Of a stretch of 6,724 nucleotides of DNA, positions 1 through 6,014 are shown in pieces. Made by a program: the position numbers and the translations under genes. The stretch spans positions 1 through 6,724 of the forward strand of contig DVKW01000205.1 in NCBI GenBank assembly GCA_018715855.1, given 5' to 3'. The DNA is from Candidatus Galligastranaerophilus intestinigallinarum. GTDB lineage: Bacteria > Cyanobacteriota > Vampirovibrionia > Gastranaerophilales > Gastranaerophilaceae. Position 1 is the stretch's first letter; every line of letters starts with the position of its first letter. The notes under the pieces were generated by a model that saw only the letters and a list, made by a program, of their open reading frames with translations, was not told the origin of the DNA and made no database searches.

Positions 1-53
1 TTTTCAGTTTCAAGGTTTTGTTCAGGTTCATTTTTTTTGAAAAAATTAAACAT
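1..53 (-). CDS. ftsY: Probable FtsY (signal recognition particle receptor), N-terminus only; runs off the left edge
   Basis: Only the first 17 codons are in the window; they read MFNFFKKNEPEQNLETE and stay open to base 1. A short MFxFFKK-type amphipathic start followed by an acidic, Glu-rich stretch is typical of bacterial FtsY, the GTPase at the membrane that receives SRP-ribosome complexes. The ATG (53-51) overlaps the nusB stop codon by 8 bases, which points to translational coupling, and there is no independent Shine-Dalgarno beyond the nusB coding sequence. I recall nusB followed by ftsY as a cyanobacterial gene order, which supports the call. The catalytic GTPase domain lies outside the window, so the identity rests on a short N-terminus and context. 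Another short-headed protein with a basic and acidic start cannot be excluded. Confidence 0.55.
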   Translation of the reverse strand, partial: MFNFFKKNEPEQNLETE

Positions 54-699
54 AAGATTCAACTACTTTAGCTAAAATGCCGTTTATAAATGAAGGAGAT
101 TCATCTGTTGAATATTTTTTGGCAAGTTCCAGCGCTTCATCAATAATAACTTTAACAGGCGCATCTTTAATATAAACAAGCTCTGCAATTGCAATTCTTA
201 AAATGTCTTTGTCTATTTTAAATAATCTGTTTATATCCCAGCCGATTGCATTATTTTTAATAATTTCATCTATTTCTTCGTTATGTTCTTTATAAACTTT
301 AAAAATTTGTTCAACATAGCGTTTAACTTCGTTTCTGTCTGATAAAATGCTTAATTCCGCAACATCTAATGCTGAAATTGTCTTTTCTGCAGATGACAAC
401 AAAGTATCGATTTTATTCATCATATCATCTGTCATAGGAATTTTTACAGGGATATTAAGGGCATCTATCGGCCTTTCTAAGTTATCTTTGTGGTTATTTT
501 CATATTCTTCGATAAACGCTTTAATTTCTGTTAATTCGCTTGTAACTACTTGCAATTCATCTTGTGAATTACCAATTAAGGTTCTTACCGAATTTAAAAC
601 TATATCTTTAAAATCAGTTGAATTATATTTATGTAAATCTTTTCCCAATTGAGAAAATAATATTAAAGCTAATTCTCTTGAAGCTCTTCTTGCTTGCAT
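46..699 (-). CDS. nusB: Transcription antitermination factor NusB, long cyanobacterial type
   Basis: NusB binds boxA RNA together with NusE (ribosomal protein S10) in the antitermination complex needed for rRNA transcription. The N-terminus has the RRASRELAL helix (residues 4-12) of the RNA-binding face. The C-terminal half carries the family core: W154-DINRLFKIDKDILRIA, then AELVYIKDAPVKVIIDEALELAKKYS (about 172-197) and FINGILAKV (204-212). At 217 residues it is about 75 longer than E. coli NusB. The extra length is an insert at about residues 45-120, between the N-terminal helix and the core, as in cyanobacterial homologues. The start is the ATG at 699, with AAGGA at 712-708 and an 8-base spacer. 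It lies 39 bases downstream of the glycosyltransferase and overlaps the next gene by 8 bases. A possible own promoter lies in the gap. Confidence 0.95.
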   Translation of the reverse strand: MQARRASRELALILFSQLGKDLHKYNSTDFKDIVLNSVRTLIGNSQDELQVVTSELTEIKAFIEEYENNHKDNLERPIDALNIPVKIPMTDDMMNKIDTLLSSAEKTISALDVAELSILSDRNEVKRYVEQIFKVYKEHNEEIDEIIKNNAIGWDINRLFKIDKDILRIAIAELVYIKDAPVKVIIDEALELAKKYSTDESPSFINGILAKVVESYV

Positions 700-730
700 T
701 TTCTTATTCCTTATATTTACTTTTTCTTTG

Positions 731-758
731 ATTATATCTTAAACAAGAATATTTTGAA
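731..758 (-). promoter_or_regulatory. Candidate promoter for nusB
   Basis: On the minus strand, TTCAAA (758-753, 4 of 6 to the -35 consensus) is followed after 16 bases by a perfect TATAAT (736-731). Transcription would start near base 724, giving a leader of about 25 bases that includes the AAGGA ribosome binding site of nusB. The -35 element lies inside the end of the glycosyltransferase gene. In DNA this AT-rich a TATAAT can occur by chance, so this is a candidate for a secondary promoter that would uncouple nusB-ftsY from the upstream genes. Confidence 0.4.
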
Positions 759-1860
759 TTATATTAATGTAATTTTCACTCATTTTTATTCTTTCCATGG
801 AAAGTGCCGTATCAAGCGCATTATTCATAATTGTTTCTGGGTTTTTCAGGTTTTTAATTTTTTCTATTACATTTTTTATGCCCAAAATAGAAGGTTCAAT
901 TAAAAAACCGTTAAAATCATTTTTTATAAAGCCTGCCATGCCTGAATTTTTAGAACAGACAACAATGCAGCCTTTTGCCATGGCCTCAAGATAAACCATT
1001 CCAAATGTTTCCTTCAAAGAAGGCAAAATAAAAACGGGGGTTTTTTCCATTAAATTCAAAATATCTTCTCTTTTTCTTTTGCCTGTAAAAAATATTCTTT
1101 TTTGCAGCTTTAATTTTTTGGTTAATTTTAAAAGCTTGTTTTTTTCCTTGCCATCGCCTGATATAACAAGCTCAACATCATCAAAATTTGAAATTGCTTT
1201 AATTAAATTTTCAAAGTTTTTTCTTTTTATAAAACTTCCTGCAGCATAAATTTTTAAAGGGGAAGATAAAATTTCTTGAGATTTTTCAAAAATTTTTTCT
1301 CTTTCAATATAAAATTTTTCTTCAATTCCTGATGGAATTATATAAGTTTTATTTTTTAATTCGGGAATTATTTTTTCTATTTCATCTTTTAGCCAATAAG
1401 ACCTTGGAAGGGTGAGTTTTGCTTCTTTATACGCTTTTTTTATGCTATACCATAAAAATGAATATTTGGGACTTTTTAAAACTTCAATATCGCTTGAATG
1501 AACCGATGCAAAATATGGAATTTTCAAAAGTTTTGAAATTTTATTTGCAGCTAAAACCCCTGATGGCATATGAGATAAAATTACATCAAAATTTTGGTTT
1601 TTTAAAAAATTAAATTGGCTTTCATTAAAAAACGGGGTTAAAAAGTTTTTATTAATGCATTTTACCCCTTTATATTCATATTCACCTTCCACTAAAATTT
1701 TTCTTTTTCTGATTAAAACGTTTAAAAGAACATTTGGCCTTAACAAGGTAACATTATGCCCCAAGGCTTTAAAATCAAGAATAAAATTTAACAAAGTAGA
1801 AGGAAGCCCCCATTCTTCTTTAGTTATCGGGCATAAATCGGTAACAAAAAGAATGTTCAT
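739..1860 (-). CDS. GT-B fold glycosyltransferase, family 4 type (group 1)
   Basis: This 373-residue protein has the two-domain GT-B layout. The N-terminal acceptor domain starts MNILFVTDLCPI and contains the helix STLLNFILDFKALGHNVTLL (21-40) and the FASVHSSDIEVL segment (117-128). The C-terminal nucleotide-sugar domain starts at about 202: IYAAGSFIKRKNFENLIKAI (204-223), ELVISGDG (230-237), IFFTGKRKREDILNLM (256-271) and PSLKETFGMVYLEAMAKG (280-297). The last holds the E-x7-E signature (E284, E292) that contacts the donor sugar nucleotide in retaining GT4 enzymes. There is no signal peptide or membrane segment, so it likely acts in the cytoplasm or on the inner membrane face, adding a sugar to a lipid, polysaccharide or small acceptor. 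Donor and acceptor cannot be told from sequence. The ATG at 1860 has AAGGGG (1872-1867) 6 bases upstream, overlapping the glyS stop, so translation is probably coupled to glyS. No sugar-biosynthesis neighbours are present. Confidence 0.9.
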   Translation of the reverse strand: MNILFVTDLCPITKEEWGLPSTLLNFILDFKALGHNVTLLRPNVLLNVLIRKRKILVEGEYEYKGVKCINKNFLTPFFNESQFNFLKNQNFDVILSHMPSGVLAANKISKLLKIPYFASVHSSDIEVLKSPKYSFLWYSIKKAYKEAKLTLPRSYWLKDEIEKIIPELKNKTYIIPSGIEEKFYIEREKIFEKSQEILSSPLKIYAAGSFIKRKNFENLIKAISNFDDVELVISGDGKEKNKLLKLTKKLKLQKRIFFTGKRKREDILNLMEKTPVFILPSLKETFGMVYLEAMAKGCIVVCSKNSGMAGFIKNDFNGFLIEPSILGIKNVIEKIKNLKNPETIMNNALDTALSMERIKMSENYINIIQNILV

Positions 1861-1870
1861 TTTTTACCCC

Positions 1871-3940
1871 TTATTTTGTTGAAATTTTTGAAAAATCACA
1901 AACAAGGTTGAATTTTTCAGCCAAAATATTCAATAATTTCAGCCTGTTATTCTTAATTTTTTCGTCTTTATCCATTACAAGAACTTTATCAAAGAATAAA
2001 TTCAAAGGTTCAATAAACCTTTCAATTTCATTTATATTTTGATAAGTAATTTCAGGCGAATTTAAAATTACGCTATATAAGGCTTTTTCTTCTTCATTGT
2101 TAAATAAAGCTTCATCAGGTTTTCCTTCAACTTTATTTCCTTTAGTAATTTTTAAAACCCTGTTTATTGTTTCAAAAATTTTGGCCGTGTCTTTTGCATT
2201 TACAAAATTATTAACTGCTTCTGTTCTTTTTAGCCATTCATTAAGGTTTTTAAAAGGTTTCAAACTTTCTGTAGCAAGCAAAACGTCATAATTAAAGGTT
2301 TTTTCATATAAAACATTTAACCTGCCGTACATAAAGGCCAAAATTTCTTTAAATGTAACGTTTTCAACCGTTATATTAAATTCTTTTGAAATTAATTCGA
2401 TTGAATAGTTAATAACTTTTTCTAAATCTATTTTTAAATTGAAAGTTATGATTGTTTTTAAAACGCCAATAATTGCACGTCTAACTGCAAGAGGGTCGTT
2501 TGAGCCTGTGGGGCGCTTTTTCTTTTTATCGCCTTGTGTTGATAAAAAGACAGCAACAATTGTGTCTATTTTATCTGCAATTGAAACAATTTGCCCTTCA
2601 ATTTTAGAAGGAAGTTCTGAATTTGCGCTCAAGGGGAAATAATGTTCTTTAATTGCAAGTGCAACATTTTCTTTTTCACCTGATTTTAGAGCATAGTTTT
2701 CACCAATAAAGCCTTGAAGCTCGGTAAATTCAAAAACAAGCTTTGTTGAAAGGTCTGCTTTTGAAAGTTTTGCAGCTCTTAAAATGTCTGTTTTATCAGA
2801 AATATTTAATTCATCAGCTATAAAAGATGAAAGTTTTTCAATTCTTTCCGTTTTATCAAACAAAGTTCCAAGCCCTCTTTGGAAGGTCATTCCTTTAAGA
2901 GCGGGTAATTTTTCAATTAATTTAGTTTTAATATCTTCATCATAGAAAAATTTGCCATCTTCAAGGCGGGCTGAAATTACCCTTTGGTTGCCTTTTTTAA
3001 TATTTTCAAAAGATTCTTCATCGGTGCCGACAAAATTTGCCATTGTAATAAATTTGTTTGAAAGTTTTCCTGTTTTTTCATACAAAGGAAAATATCTTTG
3101 GTGTTTTGACATAACAGTAACCGTTACAATATCCGGAATTTGGAGATATTCTTTTTTAAATTCACAAACAACGGGAACAGGGAATTCTGTTATATATGTA
3201 ACTTCATCCAATAAATCATCCAATTTTGAAAAATCAATTGTGCAATTAACTTCATTGGCTTTTTTTGTTGCAAGCTCAACAATTAATTGTTTTCTTTCAA
3301 TAGGGTCTGCATAAACATTTGCTGTTTTTAAAATTTCAACGTAATTTTTGGGGTTTGTAATTTCAACTTCTTTAATTTTGGAGAACCTGTGGCCTTTTGT
3401 TTTGTTTGTTGCTTTTTTTCCAAAAATTTCAACATTTAAAACTTCATTATTTAAAATTGCAACAAGGTTTTCAACAGGCCTTGAAAATTTTGTTTCAAAA
3501 TAGCCCCATCTCATAAAGTGGGCACCTTGAAGCTTCATAACAGATGGCGCAATGTTTTCTTCCAAAATTTCTTTTGCGGTTTTGCCTTTTTGTTCAACTT
3601 TTGCCCAAATGTAGTTGTCTTTTTTATATAAAGAATCGGGGCTTATGCCGTTTTTCTTTGCAAACCCTAAAGCCGCAGGTGAAAAATTGCCGTTTTCATC
3701 AAGCGCAACATTTAAAATAGGGCCTTTAACATCTTTTACAATGTCTTGTTGGTTTAATTGAAGATTTTCAATTAAAAGCGCAAGGCGCCTTGGTGTTGCG
3801 TAGGTTTTAATTTTATCAAAGCTTAATTTATTGTCATCTAAAAGCTTTTTAAAAATATCTGCCAATTGTTTTTCGGCACTTGGTATGAACTGATAAGGCA
3901 GCTCCTGAACTAAAATTTCAAGTAAAAAATTATTTTCCAT
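1871..3940 (-). CDS. glyS: Glycine-tRNA ligase, beta subunit
   Basis: This is the beta subunit of the alpha2-beta2 (bacterial type) glycyl-tRNA synthetase; it recognises tRNA-Gly, while the alpha subunit (glyQ) holds the aminoacylation site. From the ATG at 3940 it is 689 residues, the usual size. Landmarks in that numbering: FLLEILVQELPYQF (5-18), MRWGYFETKFSRPVENL (143-159), TKGHRF (181-186), RLEDGKFFYDED (325-336), FQRGLGTLFDKTERI (353-367), the central HD-like block KADL...ELQGFIGENYA (394-417) with EHYFP (432-436), GSNDPLAVRRA (479-489), and a C-terminal DALR-type anticodon-binding region ending FFDKVLVMDKDEKIKNNR (649-666). A TTG at 3952 extends the frame by 4 codons but has no ribosome binding site, whereas the ATG at 3940 has GGA 7 bases upstream (within TTGGATAAC). 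glyQ is not adjacent: the upstream neighbour is ylxR. The stop is 10 bases before the glycosyltransferase start. Confidence 0.97.
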   Translation of the reverse strand: MENNFLLEILVQELPYQFIPSAEKQLADIFKKLLDDNKLSFDKIKTYATPRRLALLIENLQLNQQDIVKDVKGPILNVALDENGNFSPAALGFAKKNGISPDSLYKKDNYIWAKVEQKGKTAKEILEENIAPSVMKLQGAHFMRWGYFETKFSRPVENLVAILNNEVLNVEIFGKKATNKTKGHRFSKIKEVEITNPKNYVEILKTANVYADPIERKQLIVELATKKANEVNCTIDFSKLDDLLDEVTYITEFPVPVVCEFKKEYLQIPDIVTVTVMSKHQRYFPLYEKTGKLSNKFITMANFVGTDEESFENIKKGNQRVISARLEDGKFFYDEDIKTKLIEKLPALKGMTFQRGLGTLFDKTERIEKLSSFIADELNISDKTDILRAAKLSKADLSTKLVFEFTELQGFIGENYALKSGEKENVALAIKEHYFPLSANSELPSKIEGQIVSIADKIDTIVAVFLSTQGDKKKKRPTGSNDPLAVRRAIIGVLKTIITFNLKIDLEKVINYSIELISKEFNITVENVTFKEILAFMYGRLNVLYEKTFNYDVLLATESLKPFKNLNEWLKRTEAVNNFVNAKDTAKIFETINRVLKITKGNKVEGKPDEALFNNEEEKALYSVILNSPEITYQNINEIERFIEPLNLFFDKVLVMDKDEKIKNNRLKLLNILAEKFNLVCDFSKISTK

Positions 3941-3956
3941 TATGTTATCCAATCTA

Positions 3957-3974
3957 TTACAAAAAATATTGTAA
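3957..3974. repeat. Perfect inverted repeat TTACAA-N6-TTGTAA before glyS
   Basis: TTACAA (3957-3962) and TTGTAA (3969-3974) are exact inverted arms separated by AAAATA, in the 49-base gap between ylxR and glyS. As RNA it would form only a weak AT-rich hairpin with no terminator features. As DNA, an 18-base dyad of this size suits a dimeric regulator. It overlaps the candidate -10 box of glyS. Chance occurrence in AT-rich DNA is possible. Confidence 0.35.
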
Positions 3975-3998
3975 CAAAAAAAGGTTATTTTAGGGCAA
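3968..3998 (-). promoter_or_regulatory. Weak candidate promoter for glyS
   Basis: On the minus strand, TTGCCC (3998-3993, 4 of 6) and TACAAT (3973-3968, 5 of 6) are separated by 19 bases, longer than the optimal 17. The start would be near 3961, leaving a leader of about 20 bases before the ATG at 3940. The -35 box overlaps the last codons and stop of ylxR. The -10 box lies inside the inverted repeat at 3957-3974, so a protein bound there would block it. Read-through from ylxR is the main alternative source of glyS transcript. Confidence 0.25.
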
Positions 3999-4256
3999 AA
4001 TTAAAAAATTTTTAAGCTTTTCTTCAGTTTCTTTTATAATTTCGCCATCACTAAATTTCAAGCCTCTTTTAATTCCTTTTGTTTTAATTAAATTCTTAAT
4101 GCAATCTTCATTTTTGCAAACGTAAATGCTTCTGCCCGTGATTTTAGAATTTGGATTTATAAAAAGTGAATTGTTAAAAAGGGTAATTCTAAGCATTTCT
4201 TCCCTGTTTTTAACATTTCTGCACCCTTTGCATTGTCTTAAAATATTTTTTTTCAT
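3990..4256 (-). CDS. ylxR: YlxR/RnpM family RNA-binding protein (DUF448)
   Basis: This small basic protein of 88 residues matches the YlxR family over nearly its full length: RQCKGCRNVKNREEMLRI (7-24), a short strand region with NPNSKITGRSIYVC (34-47), then C52 and a basic tail with GIKRGLKFSD (61-70). The conserved cysteines C9, C12, C47 and C52 and the GRxxYVC motif are intact. In Bacillus subtilis YlxR (RnpM) has been reported to modulate RNase P, and the family is usually encoded between nusA and infB. Here it is the first gene of the minus-strand unit, directly before glyS, with no nusA or infB in the window. The ATG at 4256 fits the family N-terminus. No convincing Shine-Dalgarno precedes it, and the frame is closed upstream by a stop at 4298-4296. 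Confidence 0.9.
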   Translation of the reverse strand: MKKNILRQCKGCRNVKNREEMLRITLFNNSLFINPNSKITGRSIYVCKNEDCIKNLIKTKGIKRGLKFSDGEIIKETEEKLKNFLILP

Positions 4257-4278
4257 ATAAATTGCGTATCTTATTTTG

Positions 4279-4307
4279 TTGTCATTATTTGAATCTTACT
4301 TTATAAT
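4279..4307 (+). promoter_or_regulatory. Strong sigma-70-type promoter for the diguanylate cyclase gene
   Basis: TTGTCA (4279-4284, 5 of 6 to consensus) and a perfect TATAAT (4302-4307) are separated by exactly 17 bases. Transcription should begin near 4314, giving a leader of about 29 bases before the ATG at 4343. It lies in the 86-base divergent region shared with ylxR. This is the best promoter match in the window. Confidence 0.7.
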
Positions 4308-4331
4308 ACACTTAGAATGCAAAATTAGGAA
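4303..4331 (-). promoter_or_regulatory. Possible divergent promoter for the ylxR-glyS unit
   Basis: Because TATAATA reads TATTATA on the other strand, the minus strand carries TATTAT (4308-4303, 5 of 6 to the -10 consensus). A poor -35, TTCCTA (4331-4326, 3 of 6), lies 17 bases away. Transcription would start near 4296, about 40 bases before the ylxR ATG. The whole minus-strand unit needs a promoter in this 86-base gap, and this is the best candidate I see, but the -35 is weak. Confidence 0.3.
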
Positions 4332-4342
4332 ATTTTTTTTTA
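4327..4342 (+). promoter_or_regulatory. Widely spaced ribosome binding site with a T9 tract
   Basis: AGGA (4327-4330) is the only Shine-Dalgarno-like sequence before the ATG at 4343. The spacer is 12 bases, above the usual 5-9, and contains nine consecutive T (4333-4341). Length changes in this tract would alter the spacing and so possibly translation of the cyclase. Confidence 0.5.
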
Positions 4343-5944
4343 ATGACTGATAAGATATCCTCAATTGAAAATTCTTTGGTTGAATTAAACCGAATGTTTG
4401 AAATAAGCGCCATTGCTTCTAATGCAATCAGCATCGACGATTTGGTTTCAAAACTTTCAAATTTTTTATCAGATTACTTAAGAACAAAACACATTTACTT
4501 TTTTGCATTAGAAAAAAATGTTTTTAGAAATATCCCCACAAACCAATTGCCGTTTAGCGACAAATATTTTGAATATGAAAATGAAGCTTTGTTTTCAATA
4601 TTAACAGACAACAAATTAATAAAAATTGAAACAGAAGAAAACAAAAAAATGTATGGCGGTTTTTGGGAACAAACCGGATTGAGCGACCTTAACATCCAAT
4701 ATATGAGGGCATTTTTCAACCGTGATGATAACTGCCCCGTTTGTTTTTGCTTTATGGGGAACGAAGGCCAAGACGACAGAATAAAAGATTGCGAAAAGTT
4801 TTTAAACAGAGTTTTTGAATATATTGAGCCAATGCTCATTAAGTTAATGCTTCAAAAAGAACAAAACAAAAAAATTGAAGACCTTCAACAATCTTTATAC
4901 AATGTTTCAATTCTGTATAATATTTCACAAGCCGTTAACTTTATTGATGACCTTAAAAGGCTTTTGCAGGTTATTTTATCAAAAGCAATAGACATTTTAA
5001 ATGCAGAAAAAGGCTCTTTAATGCTTTATGATTATTCCACAAATACCTTGCAAGTTAAGGTTGTTTACGGCCTAAACGACAAAAGGGTTGAAGATAACAT
5101 AAACAATGGCACTATTCAATGCACCAAAATTAAAGTTGGCGAAGGCATTGCGGGCACAGTTTTCTTGGAAAGAAAAGCAATTATTACAAACTTAGGCGTA
5201 AATGACCCGAGGTTTGTTTCAAAAGGTTCTCCCGCAAATGTTCAATCGCTTCTTTGCGTTCCTTTAATTACAAAAGGTGAAGCTATTGGTGTTATTAACA
5301 TTTCAAACAAAAAATATGACCTTTTATTCAACCAAAAAGATTTGGAATTTATGACAAGTCTTGCAAATCAGGCTGCAATTGCAATAGACAATGCAAAATT
5401 ATATGAGCTTGCAACAAAAGACGGGCTCACAAAGCTTTATATAAACAGGCACTTTATGACATTGCTTGAAAACGAAGTAAGGCGCTGCACAAGATATAAG
5501 CACAACATGTCTGTTATTATGCTTGATATAGACGATTTTAAACTAATTAACGATTCTTGCGGCCATTTGGTTGGCGACCAAATTTTAAGGGAAGTTTCGA
5601 ACCAAATTTTAACAACCGTAAGAAAAATAGACGTTGCCGCAAGATATGGGGGCGAAGAATTTGTTATATTGCTTCCTGAAACCACAAAGCAAGGTGCAAG
5701 CATTATTGCAGAAAGGTTGAGAAAAAATATTGCAAACCTAAAAGTCAACACAAATGATGATAGAGTTGTTACAACAACTGTTTCAATGGGCATAGCTCAA
5801 TTCCCGAATGATGCAATTACGGCGCAAGATATTATTGATGCGGCAGATAAAGCCTTGTATCATTCAAAAAGAAACGGAAAAAATGTTGTTTCCCTATACG
5901 GGGAAAATGAAAATTTCGTTATGGTTGATAAATATGAAGTATAA
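4343..5944 (+). CDS. GAF-GGDEF diguanylate cyclase
   Basis: Cytoplasmic signalling enzyme of 533 residues that makes cyclic di-GMP from two GTP. Residues about 15-165 form a divergent GAF-like region, unusual for its C131-P-V-C134-F-C136 cluster. A helical linker (about 165-195) leads to a clear GAF domain (about 187-350: KGSLMLYDYSTNTLQV, KVGEGIAGTVFLERKAIIT, SLLCVPLITKGEAIGVINI). The GGDEF domain follows (about 357-517): ATKDGLTKLYINRHF, metal-binding D395 in LDIDDFKLIND, GHLVGDQIL, and the active-site G436-GEEF440. The allosteric inhibitory site RxxD (R427-D430) sits exactly five residues before GGEEF, so product feedback is expected. The C-terminal signature ADKALYHSKRNGKNVV is present. 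There is no transmembrane segment, so it should sense an internal signal through its GAF domains; the ligand is unknown. It has its own strong promoter divergent from ylxR. There is no EAL or HD-GYP partner in the window. Confidence 0.95.
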   Translation: MTDKISSIENSLVELNRMFEISAIASNAISIDDLVSKLSNFLSDYLRTKHIYFFALEKNVFRNIPTNQLPFSDKYFEYENEALFSILTDNKLIKIETEENKKMYGGFWEQTGLSDLNIQYMRAFFNRDDNCPVCFCFMGNEGQDDRIKDCEKFLNRVFEYIEPMLIKLMLQKEQNKKIEDLQQSLYNVSILYNISQAVNFIDDLKRLLQVILSKAIDILNAEKGSLMLYDYSTNTLQVKVVYGLNDKRVEDNINNGTIQCTKIKVGEGIAGTVFLERKAIITNLGVNDPRFVSKGSPANVQSLLCVPLITKGEAIGVINISNKKYDLLFNQKDLEFMTSLANQAAIAIDNAKLYELATKDGLTKLYINRHFMTLLENEVRRCTRYKHNMSVIMLDIDDFKLINDSCGHLVGDQILREVSNQILTTVRKIDVAARYGGEEFVILLPETTKQGASIIAERLRKNIANLKVNTNDDRVVTTTVSMGIAQFPNDAITAQDIIDAADKALYHSKRNGKNVVSLYGENENFVMVDKYEV

Positions 5945-5948
5945 AAGG

Positions 5949-5973
5949 TTTTTTGTAAACAACTTGCAAAAAA
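5949..5973. repeat. Inverted repeat overlapping the -35 of the membrane-protein promoter
   Basis: TTTTTTGTAA (5949-5958) and TTGCAAAAAA (5964-5973) pair over 10 positions with one G-T, around the five-base loop ACAAC. The right arm contains the TTGCAA -35 box (5964-5969). It begins just after the cyclase stop codon. It could be a weak hairpin at the end of the cyclase transcript or an operator; it lacks the GC-rich stem expected of an intrinsic terminator. Confidence 0.35.
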
Positions 5974-5992
5974 AGTCCGTCAAGAATATACT
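5964..5992 (+). promoter_or_regulatory. Promoter for the three-helix membrane protein gene
   Basis: TTGCAA (5964-5969, 4 of 6) and TATACT (5987-5992, 5 of 6) are separated by 17 bases. Transcription would start near 5999, leaving a leader of about 16 bases that carries GGAGG. This lets the gene be expressed independently of the cyclase upstream, although read-through is also possible because no terminator separates them. Confidence 0.55.
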
Positions 5993-6014
5993 TTATTAAA
6001 AATTGGAGGTCAAA

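Noticed and set aside
2952..3314. Plus-strand 120-codon open frame opposite glyS
   Set aside because: It lies wholly antisense to conserved GlyS motifs, has no ribosome binding site and shows no recognisable family features.
3941..3989. T-box or glycine riboswitch leader for glyS
   Set aside because: Only 49 bases separate ylxR from glyS, too short for either element, and no terminator/antiterminator pair is visible.
5437..5793. Minus-strand 118-codon open frame opposite the GGDEF domain (likewise 4495-4839)
   Set aside because: Both are antisense shadows of a well conserved coding region, with hydrophobic low-information translations.
5945..5975. Intrinsic terminator after the cyclase gene
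   Set aside because: The inverted repeat is nearly all A-T with a weak stem, and the arm ends in A rather than T on the plus strand, so it does not look like a terminator.
6003..6014. TTG at 6003 as start of the small membrane protein
   Set aside because: The TTG overlaps the GGAGG that serves the ATG at 6015 and has no ribosome binding site of its own.
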